Shown: positions 52,218-60,672 of the stretch, piece after piece
How positions within the stretch are numbered: position 1 is the stretch's first letter
How the letters are laid out: every line of letters starts with the position of its first letter
NCBI RefSeq assembly: GCF_042652985.1
Contig: NZ_JBHSHQ010000028.1
Location: forward strand, 1 to 64,000
Direction: 5' to 3'
DNA length: 64,000 nt
Origin: Ruoffia tabacinasalis
Lineage (GTDB): Bacteria > Bacillota > Bacilli > Lactobacillales > Aerococcaceae
Position numbers and translations under genes: made by a program
The notes under the pieces: model-generated
Databases searched by the model: none
Seen by the model: only the letters and a program-made list of their open reading frames with translations
Told to the model about the DNA's origin: nothing

Positions 52218-52667
52218 ATGACAGAAAAAAGACGTTATACGACTATGGCAGTGAATACTGGTGGACGTCATGGAATTAGTCGTTTAGTAGATGGTAGTTT
52301 TGAAGTGGATGTTGCAATGCCTAAAGAAATGGGTGGACCAGGAGAAGCTGTCAATCCCGAGCAGTTATTCGCTTTAGGTTGGAGTGCTTGCTTCCATTCA
52401 GCTTTAGAACGCCACAAGAAGACGTTTGGTGCAGAAGGTGAGTCAAAAGTTGGCGTTGAAATTGGACTTAATACTGACCCTGAATTCGGCGGTTTTAAAC
52501 TAGTGGCTAATATCGAAGTTGGTATTGAAGGCTTATCATTAACAGAAGTGCAAGAAATCGCTGACCAAGCGCACGGTGATTGCGCTTATTCAAAAGCGAC
52601 TCGTGGAAACATCGATTCTAAAGTTACTGCCATCGAAACATTCTTTATTGAAGACGTGAATAATTAA
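52218..52667 (+). CDS. ohr: organic hydroperoxide resistance protein
   Basis: Thiol peroxidase of the Ohr group, 149 residues. The peroxidatic Cys is in LGWSACFHSALER and the resolving Cys in AHGDCAYSKATRGNI. TTMAVNTGGRHG is the Ohr-type beginning. It reduces organic hydroperoxides, usually with lipoamide-linked reductants. Ribosome site GGAGG. Confidence 0.92.
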   Translation: MTEKRRYTTMAVNTGGRHGISRLVDGSFEVDVAMPKEMGGPGEAVNPEQLFALGWSACFHSALERHKKTFGAEGESKVGVEIGLNTDPEFGGFKLVANIEVGIEGLSLTEVQEIADQAHGDCAYSKATRGNIDSKVTAIETFFIEDVNN

Positions 52668-52676
52668 TCCCTTAAA

Positions 52677-52724
52677 AAAGCAAGCTTATAAACTGTCCAT
52701 TTACAGTCCATAAGCTTGCTTTTA
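52677..52724. terminator. bidirectional terminator
   Basis: AAAAGCAAGCTTAT pairs with ATAAGCTTGCTTTT, with an inner ACTGT/ACAGT stem, between convergent genes. Confidence 0.92.
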
Positions 52725-53321
52725 ATTTGTCACTTGTTTAAACGTTAAATCGATAGACAAAGTCAGCAGTGTCTCTTGAAGTTGATTGGGATCTGTATTT
52801 AAATTCAAATACTCCCTCTCTGTCTGTTTATTTAAGATGACAGGTACTCTGTGATGGATATCAGCCATTGGGCCTTCTGAGTCTTTCGTTAACATTGAAT
52901 ATGTTAATGTACTCGAACCATCATCGTTCTCGTAGCGCTCGCAAATACCAGCAATTGAGAATATGTCTAAACCTGCTACAGCTATTTGCCAACGCTCTTT
53001 CTTCTCCTGTGAATCAACTTCTTTGAACTCATAAAACGAAGTGGCAGGAATTAAACAGCGTTTACGTTTGAAGGCTTCAATAAATGTCTGCTTTTCCAAA
53101 ATCGATTCTAAACGTGCATTAATTAGAGGTCTCTTGGCAAAACTTGGCGTAAAACCCCATTTAATCGCGTAAAATTTATTATTCGGAAGTAAAATGAGGT
53201 TATTCTGACTTGGATAGTACACTTCTCTCTCATCTTCAGGTAGATTCGAATCTAATTCCGTACCTGCATAACGCTCTAGTAATGCTTTTTTATTCTCTAA
53301 AAAACTATATTGACCACACAT
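52722..53321 (-). CDS. SOS response-associated peptidase (YedK/HMCES-like)
   Basis: Protein that crosslinks to abasic sites in single-stranded DNA. From the ATG at 53321 (AAGGAGAG upstream) it begins MCGQYSF, so that Cys2 becomes the N-terminal catalytic residue after Met removal. LINARLESI, CLIPATSFYEFKE (catalytic Glu) and IHHRVPVIL (His) are conserved. About 199 residues. It protects replication forks; its start is 13 bases downstream of the FAA hydrolase stop. Confidence 0.92.
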   Translation of the reverse strand: MCGQYSFLENKKALLERYAGTELDSNLPEDEREVYYPSQNNLILLPNNKFYAIKWGFTPSFAKRPLINARLESILEKQTFIEAFKRKRCLIPATSFYEFKEVDSQEKKERWQIAVAGLDIFSIAGICERYENDDGSSTLTYSMLTKDSEGPMADIHHRVPVILNKQTEREYLNLNTDPNQLQETLLTLSIDLTFKQVTN

Positions 53322-53334
53322 CGTTAATCTCTCC

Positions 53335-54213
53335 TTAAATAATACGATTTGTAAGTGTCCCAATGCCTTCTATCGCGATTTGTATCTCGTCACCAGAGTC
53401 TAACCACTCTTGTTCGCCTTCATCATAGCCTAAGATAACACCTTCAGGTGTCCCTGTAAATATTAAGTCTCCGGGTTTAAGCGTCATATATTTTGATACA
53501 TAGGAGATAATTTTAGCGCAGTTAAAAATCATTTTATCTGTATTCGATTGTTGAACGATTCTCCCATTTCGCTTTGTAGAAATGTTTAATTGATTAGGAT
53601 TTATACTATCAGACGTCACGACGACCGGTCCAATTGGCGCAAATTTGTCGGGTGTCTTACCAAGTAGCCACTGCCCAGATCTAAATTGTAAGTCTCTCAC
53701 TGACAAATCGTTTCCAATCGTATAGCCAAATACATAATCTAACGCTTCTTCTTCAGATACATCTTGGGCAGTTTCTCCCATAATAATGACCAATTCACAT
53801 TCATAATCAATTTGTTCGCCATCTAAGGGTTTAGGTATATCTTCCCCATCCGCTGCAAGAGCATTATTAAATTTACTAAATAAGACTGGTTCTTCAGGCA
53901 CATCCATGTCCGGTCCTTCGGACACATGATCTAAATAGTTTAAACCGACACAAATTATCTTTTCAGGTCGACTTACCGGCGGTAAAATATGTAAGTCAGC
54001 GTAATTTAAATAATCAGATTCACCAAAGGAAGATTCATTCTTCTCAAAAATTTGTTTAATTATCGGAAATTGTTTCTCCTCAATTAATGTTTCAAGTGAG
54101 CCATTTAGCTCTTTATCTGTGTATTTACGAAGGCTTTCGATTGAAATAACTCCATTTGGTGTAAGTAAACCGACATTGATTGAATTGTTATATTGGTAAC
54201 TAAGTAATTTCAT
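53335..54213 (-). CDS. fumarylacetoacetate hydrolase family protein
   Basis: Metal-dependent hydrolase/isomerase, 292 residues. ICVGLNYLDHVSE, VLFSKFNNALAADGEDI, YECELVIIMG (Glu ligands) and GYTIGNDLSVRDLQFRSGQWLLGKTPDKFAPIGP and PGDLIFTGTPEGV are diagnostic. Family members cleave acylpyruvates or decarboxylate oxaloacetate. It precedes the YedK gene in a two-gene operon; the functional link is unclear. Confidence 0.93.
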   Translation of the reverse strand: MKLLSYQYNNSINVGLLTPNGVISIESLRKYTDKELNGSLETLIEEKQFPIIKQIFEKNESSFGESDYLNYADLHILPPVSRPEKIICVGLNYLDHVSEGPDMDVPEEPVLFSKFNNALAADGEDIPKPLDGEQIDYECELVIIMGETAQDVSEEEALDYVFGYTIGNDLSVRDLQFRSGQWLLGKTPDKFAPIGPVVVTSDSINPNQLNISTKRNGRIVQQSNTDKMIFNCAKIISYVSKYMTLKPGDLIFTGTPEGVILGYDEGEQEWLDSGDEIQIAIEGIGTLTNRII

Positions 54214-54283
54214 TTTCTACTCCTTTTCATTTGGCAAAAGTTATGAAGCGTTTTCCTTATAAATCATTATATCGTATAAACAA

Positions 54284-54322
54284 ATAGAGAGCCAAGACTC
54301 TGCTGAATCTAGATCTCTCTAT
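54284..54322 (-). terminator. terminator of the stator-like operon
   Basis: ATAGAGAG pairs with CTCTCTAT around a partly paired interior, followed by a T-rich stretch on the minus strand. Confidence 0.6.
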
Positions 54323-54334
54323 AAATTAGTTGTA

Positions 54335-54742
54335 TTAAGACTGTTCCTCAGCTTCTTGGAAATCTGCTTGAGAATCAGTTAAAGTTTCAATGACTGAATC
54401 ATAAGTTGCTTTGATTGCATTATCATCAGTCACAGTATAAGTTGTGGAATCTTCCTCTTCACTCACACGTGTTTCAACTTCTTCTTCTGTCACAGCTTCA
54501 TTATCCCAAAGGATATCAGATTGAGAAATCGTTATATTCACGTGTTTCGCTTCCTCATTACCTTCGCCAACACTACTGGTTTCGTTTGTCGTAGTCTCTG
54601 TCGTTTCGGTGCCGTCTCCTAAACCACCGTCTAACCAACCACCTTGCGTTACGCCGAATCCTCCACCTACTAATACTAAGGCTGCAACAAGCCAACCCCA
54701 GATACCAAATTTACTTTTCTTCTTATTATCTTTTCTAGCCAT
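54335..54742 (-). CDS. membrane-anchored ExbD-like protein without the channel Asp
   Basis: 135 residues from the ATG at 54742 (AAGGAG upstream). A basic N-terminus (ARKDNKKKSK) and one membrane segment (FGIWGWLVAALVLVGGGFGV) are followed by a Thr/Glu-rich linker and an outer domain (HVNITISQSDILWDNEAVTEEEV ... TYTVTDDNAIKATYDSVIETLTDSQ). The outer domain follows the strand-helix order of the ExbD/TolR extracytoplasmic domain. The membrane segment has no acidic residue, so it cannot carry protons as ExbD does. Third gene of the ExbB/ExbD-like operon, 12 bases after the ExbD-like gene. The ExbD relation is my inference. Confidence 0.65.
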   Translation of the reverse strand: MARKDNKKKSKFGIWGWLVAALVLVGGGFGVTQGGWLDGGLGDGTETTETTTNETSSVGEGNEEAKHVNITISQSDILWDNEAVTEEEVETRVSEEEDSTTYTVTDDNAIKATYDSVIETLTDSQADFQEAEEQS

Positions 54743-54754
54743 TATTACCACTCC

Positions 54755-55255
54755 TTATTCATTTTCATTACTGAGTTCAATTAACTGTTCTTGATAGACA
54801 ACGGTACTATCCGAGTTTTGATCTATTTGAGTTATTGCTGATAGAATATTTCGATAATCTCTTAAGAATATTTCTTCATTATTATAAGTGAACGAAACAA
54901 TAATTACTTCTTGTTCAATCGTCTCTATTTGAGACGAAAGCCATGAGTATAAATCTTGGGTTTCTGGTTTTTGAACTTCAGTTCCATCTTCCAAAACTAA
55001 ATACATGGGATCATCATCTAGACTGGATGGAAAGACGATATTTACTTTTCCAATTGATTGTTGATAGGTTTGATACCAAGTTTGTTCTGATTGCGTTTGA
55101 GGCATTTGCGTTTGTGCTAATTGGCTGACTTCTTCTTCTAAAGCTGTAATTGTCTCCGTTGTTGATTGAGATTGTGTCGCTAATACCATAAACAACAGAA
55201 TTAGTATCACGTCAAGCAATGGAGTTAAGTCGACAATCATTTCTTTAAATTTCAT
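54755..55255 (-). CDS. ExbD/TolR-like proton-channel subunit
   Basis: 166 residues from the ATG at 55255. MKFKEMIVDLTPLLDVILILLFMVLATQ matches the ExbD/TolR membrane helix with the proton-carrying Asp (Asp15) after the conserved Pro. An outer coiled or Gln-rich linker (ITALEEEVSQLAQTQMPQTQSEQ) leads to a domain ending in ILSAITQIDQNSDSTVVY. The start overlaps the ExbB-like gene end. It should form the rotor or plug core inside an ExbB pentamer and couple proton flow to force in the wall space. Confidence 0.85.
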   Translation of the reverse strand: MKFKEMIVDLTPLLDVILILLFMVLATQSQSTTETITALEEEVSQLAQTQMPQTQSEQTWYQTYQQSIGKVNIVFPSSLDDDPMYLVLEDGTEVQKPETQDLYSWLSSQIETIEQEVIIVSFTYNNEEIFLRDYRNILSAITQIDQNSDSTVVYQEQLIELSNENE

Positions 55256-55790
55256 CGTAGGAGTCCTCATAATTTTGACGCGCATGACGTTCGACAATCG
55301 CATCTTTTCTTAGTAAATAAGTTTGGACTAATTCATTGTTCTCCTCAACTCTAGCTTGTAAATAACCGTTTAAAGCTTTGAAGATAATGGCGAATATAAT
55401 CCCCCAAAACGTTGATGTCAGTGCCATAAAGAACAAACTCGTATCTAATTCACCGACCATCGGTATTAATGAGATGACTGTTCCTAATAAACCCATCAAT
55501 GGGAATATCGCACAGACGTTTGTAAATAATACATAGAGACTGTTGCTTTTTTGACGCTTTTGGAGAATTTCTTGCTCACCATCAGAATCAAAATATAACT
55601 TATAGTGTCTATTCATACTTTTCTGGTTTTTCTTACCTAAAGCTACGTTTCCTCGTGGAATTAAAATGTTAAATAATTGCTTACAGCTTTCTAAGCATCG
55701 ATAATACAGAAAAGCTGCTCCAATCGCTATAATGACAATTAAAAAATCAAATTTGAAAAAATTATCTAATATTGGTTGAAAAAATTGCAA
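55245..55790 (-). CDS. MotA/TolQ/ExbB-like proton channel protein
   Basis: 181 residues, three membrane segments (about 14-31, 86-111, 118-140). The MotA/TolQ/ExbB signature is in TNVCAIFPLMGLLGTVISLI (GLLGT at 100-104) and LTSTFWGIIFAIIFKALNGYLQARVEE. The loop between helices 1 and 2 is cytoplasmic, as in ExbB. First gene of the module, followed by ExbD-like and the second ExbD-like genes. The partners for force transfer, such as TonB or TolA, are absent here. Confidence 0.85.
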   Translation of the reverse strand: MQFFQPILDNFFKFDFLIVIIAIGAAFLYYRCLESCKQLFNILIPRGNVALGKKNQKSMNRHYKLYFDSDGEQEILQKRQKSNSLYVLFTNVCAIFPLMGLLGTVISLIPMVGELDTSLFFMALTSTFWGIIFAIIFKALNGYLQARVEENNELVQTYLLRKDAIVERHARQNYEDSYDEI

Positions 55791-55916
55791 TGACTATTCA
55801 CCTCTAATCTTATGTGTTTTAATCATACCATTTTACATGAAATTTGCGAAGAATATAACTTTATAACAGTAAATTTATATCATTTTTAACAATTAAATAT
55901 TAAATATCGATACAAA

Positions 55917-56654
55917 TTATGATCGTTTTAATTCTTGCATTATTTGTTTTAATTCTTGTAATTCTTCTTTATATAAATCCCGATATTGGCCACTTTGCGT
56001 TGCCCCGTCCAAGTGAATGGGGCCAATCATAATGCGATGTAAGTCTGTCACTTTTACCCCGCATTGTAAAAACATCCGTTTAATTTGATGTCTTTTACCC
56101 TCAGTTATAGTAACAATCCCACTACTTTCACTCACGGATTGATTTAAGATGCGTAATTTGGCTGGCTTGAGTTGAGTTCCATCTTCTAATAGTAAGCCGC
56201 TTTTAAATGCTTCAACCATTATCTGATCCATCAAACCATTCACAGTGACACGATATTGCTTCTCTTTAGCGAAACGTGCTTGTTCAAATAGATAATGCAA
56301 TTGACCATTATTCGTGAGAAAAACTAAGCCGGTTGAGTCACGATCTAATCGCCCTACAATTGATAAACTCTCATCAAAGTCTTGTTCTTTTAGTAATTCT
56401 AAAACGGTAGTGAATTCCGAATCTTTTTTAGCACTCAAGACCCCTTTGGGTTTGTTCAAGGCTAAATAAGTATGTCCAAAATCTTTACCTATGCGCTTAC
56501 CATTCACTCTGATATCAAATAATACAGGATCGACCGTAAGCATTCGATCCGTGACGATTTTTCCGTCACACGTTACTTGCTTACTTTGTAATAATCTCTT
56601 TCTATTTTTTACAGGCAAATCGAGTGCTTGTTGTAATAACTCATCCAGCGTCAT
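55917..56654 (-). CDS. RsuA-family rRNA pseudouridine synthase
   Basis: 245 residues. An N-terminal S4-like RNA-binding segment (RKRLLQSKQVTCDGKIVTDRM) is followed by the catalytic domain with LALNKPKGVLSAKKD, SIVGRLDRDSTGLVFLTNNG (catalytic Asp) and ITEGKRHQIKRMF. Likely modifies 16S or 23S rRNA. The ATG overlaps the stop of the upstream hydrolase by 4 bases. Confidence 0.93.
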   Translation of the reverse strand: MTLDELLQQALDLPVKNRKRLLQSKQVTCDGKIVTDRMLTVDPVLFDIRVNGKRIGKDFGHTYLALNKPKGVLSAKKDSEFTTVLELLKEQDFDESLSIVGRLDRDSTGLVFLTNNGQLHYLFEQARFAKEKQYRVTVNGLMDQIMVEAFKSGLLLEDGTQLKPAKLRILNQSVSESSGIVTITEGKRHQIKRMFLQCGVKVTDLHRIMIGPIHLDGATQSGQYRDLYKEELQELKQIMQELKRS

Positions 56655-57442
56655 CTGTTTAACTCTTCTAAATATTCATTGTGGCTACGTTCAAAAAAAT
56701 CAGCAATTTTATCCATCGTCTGAGTTTGTACAAGGTGACCAGCATGTTCAAAGATGACTTCCATTCTCAATTCCGTATTCTCTTCTACAAAGGCTTTTGT
56801 CTGGCTAAATGGAACTTTTTCATCTTCATCCCCGTGCCAAATAAAGAAAGGTCTGTCATTTAATAATTCGGGCTGGCGAGCTAAATCATACTTAGGAATC
56901 CAAGCAGTTAGATTGAAATAGTCCTTAGGTAAGTAAATATTACGACTTATCGCATGTCGGTGAATCATGTCTCTGTAATCAGTTAAAGCTGGTGTTCCCA
57001 TAATACATGCTGCTGCATTAATTTCTGGATTATGAGTCATTAAGGCACATGTTGTCATTCCACCCATCGACAAACCACCTACACCAATGAAATCAGTGGC
57101 TAAATGACGTTTTTTGAAATAATCAATAATATAGCCAAATTCAAATAGATTTGTATGAATGCTATTAAAAAAAGTCAATGAGGGTATCGATGAAACCGAC
57201 TGGATACGTTCACCGTGATTCTCAGCATCCGGTAAAACAACTCGAAAGCCTTTGGCTGCTAACTTACGGCCTTGGGTGATAACTAATGTTTTATTAATTT
57301 GCCAACCATGATAATATACGATAATCGGCAAGGGTTTATTTCGATCTGCGTCTTCAACAACTTCAAATACGGGAATTGTCCCAATCATTCTTTTTCTTAC
57401 AATAATTTTCAATTTTTTCCAACTTTCTTTAAAGTATATCAT
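56651..57442 (-). CDS. alpha/beta hydrolase (esterase)
   Basis: Serine esterase of the YitV-like type, 263 residues. IIVYYHGWQINK holds the oxyanion region, GVGGLSMGGMTTCALM the nucleophile Ser (near residue 125), WHGDEDEKVPFSQ the Asp and EHAGHLVQT the His. Substrate unknown. The start is uncertain: the first ATG lacks a strong ribosome site and a later ATG or TTG within 20 codons is possible. It lies in one operon with the RsuA-type gene. Confidence 0.88.
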   Translation of the reverse strand: MIYFKESWKKLKIIVRKRMIGTIPVFEVVEDADRNKPLPIIVYYHGWQINKTLVITQGRKLAAKGFRVVLPDAENHGERIQSVSSIPSLTFFNSIHTNLFEFGYIIDYFKKRHLATDFIGVGGLSMGGMTTCALMTHNPEINAAACIMGTPALTDYRDMIHRHAISRNIYLPKDYFNLTAWIPKYDLARQPELLNDRPFFIWHGDEDEKVPFSQTKAFVEENTELRMEVIFEHAGHLVQTQTMDKIADFFERSHNEYLEELNR

Positions 57443-57515
57443 TGTACTTTTGATGACAATGTTTGACTAATTTGTTATTCTTATCATAATGAAAAGCTTT
57501 TCAAAGGAGGCAATT

Positions 57516-58874
57516 ATGAAATTAGATAATATTATATCAGAGCCATCACGCATTCTACAAGGAAGTCGCATTCCTGAAGCCTATTCGGTAAATGAACACA
57601 GTGAAATAATTAATCTTCACGCGGTGGCATATCCATTGAATACAAAAGAAGTCGTCGACTTAGTTAAATATGCCAACCAAAATGATTTAGCAATTATTAC
57701 TTATGGAGCTAATACTGGTTTAGCTGAAGCGACGTCAGCTTTCGGTGGTGAGTTAATCATTGATCTCAGCAAGATGAATCAGATTATTGACTTCGACTTA
57801 GATACATTAACTTTAGTTGTAGATCCTGGTGTCACTAATGGTGAAGTTCAACAATTTGTTGAATCCAAAGGTTATTTCTACCCACCAGATCCTGGAGCAA
57901 AACACGGTTCGATCGGTGGTAATGTAGCTACAAATGCTGGTGGTATGCGCGCGGTTAAATATGGTACAACCCGTGAATACGTTCGTAAAATGGAAATCGT
58001 CCTTGCTAACGGTGACGTTATTGAGACAGGTAGTGTAGCGATTAAGAACAGTTCAGGTTATAACTTAAATCATCTATTTATTGGTTCGGAAGGAACTTTA
58101 GGAATCATTACTAAAGTCTACTTAAAAGTGATTCCCTTACCTAAGTTTAAACAATCCTATATCGCCGCCTTCCCTTCTTTAGACGATGCGGCGGAAGCAG
58201 TACTTTCTATCTTGCGGAATGGTTTGGATATCACGGCTGTTGAGTTTTTCGAACGTCGTGCCATCGCATATAGTGAACAACTCTTGAATAAAACATTCCC
58301 AAGTGAAAAAGGAGTTGCCTACTTATTAATGACCTTTGATGGGATGCAAGAAGCGGTCATTCAAGAAGAAGCTCAGCGATTAGAAAAAATTACTCATGAT
58401 CATAATGCAGTTGAGTTTTTAGTGCTTTCTGAAGAAGATAGTTTAACTGCATGGGATTTACGCGATAATATATTAGCAGGAATACTAACAATTTCTGAAC
58501 AAGAGCCTCTAGATTATTCCGTTCCTGTGAATGAATTTGTGAATTTTTTCAAATATACACATGAAGTCGAAGCAAATAGTGGTTTAAATTTCATTAGTTT
58601 TGGCCATGCAGGAGATGGTAATATTCACTCTTCTATCTTACGAGGCGACTTAACCCAAGATGAATGGCAAGAGAAAAAACATGAAATACTGACGAATTTA
58701 TATGCTTATGTCTCTGAAGTCGGTGGTGTACCTTCTGCAGAACATGGTATTGGTTTAGTTAAAAAGCCATACTTTAAACAAGTGATGAGTAGCGAATATT
58801 TGCATTACTTAAAACAAATTAAATTGGCATTTGATCCTGACAATCGATTAAATCCAGGTAAAATTTTTGATTAA
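57516..58874 (+). CDS. FAD-linked oxidase, GlcD/D-lactate dehydrogenase type
   Basis: Flavoprotein that oxidises a 2-hydroxy acid such as D-lactate or glycolate, 452 residues from the ATG at 57516 (AAAGGAGG upstream). The FAD-binding domain has TYGANTGLAEATSAFGGELIIDLS, YPPDPGAKHGSIGGNVATNAGGMRAVKYG and GSEGTLGIITKV; the oxidase domain has ISFGHAGDGNIHSS and PSAEHGIGLVKKPYF. No Fe-S GlcF partner is nearby. It is a single gene. Confidence 0.93.
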   Translation: MKLDNIISEPSRILQGSRIPEAYSVNEHSEIINLHAVAYPLNTKEVVDLVKYANQNDLAIITYGANTGLAEATSAFGGELIIDLSKMNQIIDFDLDTLTLVVDPGVTNGEVQQFVESKGYFYPPDPGAKHGSIGGNVATNAGGMRAVKYGTTREYVRKMEIVLANGDVIETGSVAIKNSSGYNLNHLFIGSEGTLGIITKVYLKVIPLPKFKQSYIAAFPSLDDAAEAVLSILRNGLDITAVEFFERRAIAYSEQLLNKTFPSEKGVAYLLMTFDGMQEAVIQEEAQRLEKITHDHNAVEFLVLSEEDSLTAWDLRDNILAGILTISEQEPLDYSVPVNEFVNFFKYTHEVEANSGLNFISFGHAGDGNIHSSILRGDLTQDEWQEKKHEILTNLYAYVSEVGGVPSAEHGIGLVKKPYFKQVMSSEYLHYLKQIKLAFDPDNRLNPGKIFD

Positions 58875-58894
58875 TACTTCATCCTTAAACAAAG

Positions 58895-58929
58895 AAATCA
58901 CCTCAAAGATTAACTCTTTAAGGTGATTT
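58895..58929. terminator. bidirectional terminator
   Basis: AAATCACCT pairs with AGGTGATTT with an inner AAGA/TCTT stem, T-run, between convergent genes. Confidence 0.92.
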
Positions 58930-58938
58930 TTTATGTAT

Positions 58939-59610
58939 TTATTTTGTCGCAGGTTCTAATTGACCCATCTCAACAAGTTTATTTTTTACTAGTTCAATAA
59001 CCACTTCTGCATCAGCAGGGTTATTAACGACATCGTATTTATCAATATCAATTTTGATTACTTGTGATGCGTGGTAGTGATTATCTACCCAATCATCGTA
59101 GCCACTCCAAAGTGTTTCATAATAGTTCACTAAATTGATATCTTGTTCAAATTCACGACCACGAATGCCGATTCTCTTTAAGATTGTATCGAATGAGCCT
59201 GTTAAATAAATCATTAAATCGGGAGATTTTTTAGGTAGTTCATCCAATTCTTCAAGCATATTTGTCAAAAGCTTTTCGTAAATACTAAACTCAAGATTTG
59301 AAATACGACCTAAGTCGTTGTTTACTTTCGCGAAGTACCAATCTTCATAGATTGAACGATCTAATACGTTATTACGGTGAACAAGTGCCTCCTTAATACT
59401 ATAAAAACGGCTACTTAAAAATTCTAACTGTAATAAAAATGAATATCTTTTTAATTCTTGTTCTTCCTCTGATGCGGTATAAAATAATGGAAGTATTTCA
59501 TTGTCATCCACATTTTCATAAAAAATATCTGAACCAAGTGCATTACCAATTAATTTTGCTACACTTGTCTTTCCAGCACCAATCATTCCACCAACAACTA
59601 TAATCGCCAT
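58939..59610 (-). CDS. deoxynucleoside kinase
   Basis: Phosphorylates deoxynucleosides for dNTP salvage, 223 residues. P-loop GGMIGAGKTS is at residues 7-16, the ERS-like catalytic motif is LDRSIYEDWYFA, and the LID is RIGIRGREFEQD. It resembles deoxyadenosine/deoxyguanosine kinases of lactic acid bacteria; base specificity cannot be fixed. The promoter carries two NrdR boxes, so it is very likely co-regulated with ribonucleotide reductase. Confidence 0.92.
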   Translation of the reverse strand: MAIIVVGGMIGAGKTSVAKLIGNALGSDIFYENVDDNEILPLFYTASEEEQELKRYSFLLQLEFLSSRFYSIKEALVHRNNVLDRSIYEDWYFAKVNNDLGRISNLEFSIYEKLLTNMLEELDELPKKSPDLMIYLTGSFDTILKRIGIRGREFEQDINLVNYYETLWSGYDDWVDNHYHASQVIKIDIDKYDVVNNPADAEVVIELVKNKLVEMGQLEPATK

Positions 59611-59633
59611 CGACTCCTCTCCTTTATTCCATA

Positions 59634-59687
59634 CAACAACATGTTGTGTCTATTTACAAATTATAACACTATATATTGTGTTATCAA
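59634..59687 (-). promoter_or_regulatory. promoter with tandem NrdR boxes
   Basis: On the minus strand TTGATA (59682-59687), a 16-base spacer, TATAAT (59660-59665). The spacer is exactly a perfect NrdR box (ACACTATATATTGTGT, plus strand 59666-59681). A second box, CAACAACATGTTGTGT at 59634-59649, lies 32 bases away, three helical turns, and matches all strongly conserved positions. This is the classic NrdR operator layout, here driving the deoxynucleoside kinase. Confidence 0.85.
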
Positions 59688-59785
59688 GTAAATATTTAAA
59701 ATTGTCTTAGACGCACCTATGAAACTATACAGAATTTTGTCGATGGATTCAAGTTAATTATTCCACATAAATTTATAATATTAAA

Positions 59786-59813
59786 GGCGTCACTCTCGTT
59801 AAAAAGTGACGCC
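59786..59813 (-). terminator. terminator after the PNPOx-like gene
   Basis: Perfect 9-bp stem GGCGTCACT/AGTGACGCC with a 10-base loop, then a short T-rich tail on the minus strand. Confidence 0.75.
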
Positions 59814-59821
59814 CTGAATAG

Positions 59822-60256
59822 CTAATCTTTTACATCAAATTCAAAATGTTCGACGATTTTATTTTGTAGATGTTGATATTTACCATGTCCCTTAAATAGT
59901 TGAAATGCTTGAACAGATTGTTGGTCTGCTTCATCTGGATACACATCATTAACATATGGATTATCTTTTAGAATTTCTTTTAAATGTTCTTTTCCAACTT
60001 TGCGGATAGATCCACTCACGCGAATGACTTCTATACCCTTCTCAGATTTAGCCATGCCCGTAATCGATACTTCAGGTTTCGCTTCTAATTGCTGGTAAAA
60101 GCCAGTTTTAGGTGATGTCATGAAGAAGATTCCTTTTTCATTCCCGACGCCTACATTAATATAACGTGCTTGCGGTAATCCTTCACTGTCAACTGTTGAA
60201 AAAACAGCTGCACCAATGTCATCTTGTAATAAAGTTAAATATTTTTTGTATTCCAT
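59822..60256 (-). CDS. pyridoxamine 5'-phosphate oxidase-family protein
   Basis: Split-barrel flavin-binding protein, 144 residues. GAAVFSTVDSEGLPQARYINVG and IFFMTSPKTGFYQQLEAKPEVSITG match the FMN-binding PNPOx-like fold. It is probably an FMN or F420-like binding reductase of unknown substrate. Ribosome site AGGAGG. It follows the DUF503 gene by 18 bases. Confidence 0.88.
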   Translation of the reverse strand: MEYKKYLTLLQDDIGAAVFSTVDSEGLPQARYINVGVGNEKGIFFMTSPKTGFYQQLEAKPEVSITGMAKSEKGIEVIRVSGSIRKVGKEHLKEILKDNPYVNDVYPDEADQQSVQAFQLFKGHGKYQHLQNKIVEHFEFDVKD

Positions 60257-60274
60257 ATTCTTCCTCCTAAAAAG

Positions 60275-60556
60275 TTACATTTCTGTAATATTATATTCTG
60301 TGACCATAATTGGATAAGTACTTTCTATAAAAGCAAATATATCTTCTAAACGCTTCTTGCCTAACTTTGCATCGCTTGTAACAATCCCGAAAGCAAGTTC
60401 ACTTTGATTTAATATATCATGAAATGCAACTTCTGCTGCTGAAACTTTAAATCGACCTTGACTCTTTTGAATGATACTTTTGACGATGCGGCGTTTATCT
60501 TTTAAAGAATAAGCATCATTAATTATAAAGGTGATTGTCAAGACATGTACATGCAT
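60275..60556 (-). CDS. DUF503 (YlxP-like) protein
   Basis: 93 residues, the family length. VLTITFIINDAYSLKDKRRIVKSIIQKSQGRFKVSAAEVAFHD is the DUF503 signature. In many Firmicutes such genes lie by rbfA/infB; here the gene is elsewhere, upstream of the PNPOx-like gene. Function unclear. Confidence 0.9.
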   Translation of the reverse strand: MHVHVLTITFIINDAYSLKDKRRIVKSIIQKSQGRFKVSAAEVAFHDILNQSELAFGIVTSDAKLGKKRLEDIFAFIESTYPIMVTEYNITEM

Positions 60557-60672
60557 CTATATCCCTACTTTAAATTAAATATTTCAATGTCTCACATTGA
60601 TAATGAATTAGAAAAAGAAATCAATCACGTTATAAAACATGATTCATTCCTCTGATATTGGTTATGACAATA

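Noticed and set aside
54335..55790. Zorya-type anti-phage system
   Set aside because: The ExbB-like protein is short, without the long cytoplasmic tail of ZorA, and there are no ZorC/D/E-like helicase or nuclease genes next to it.
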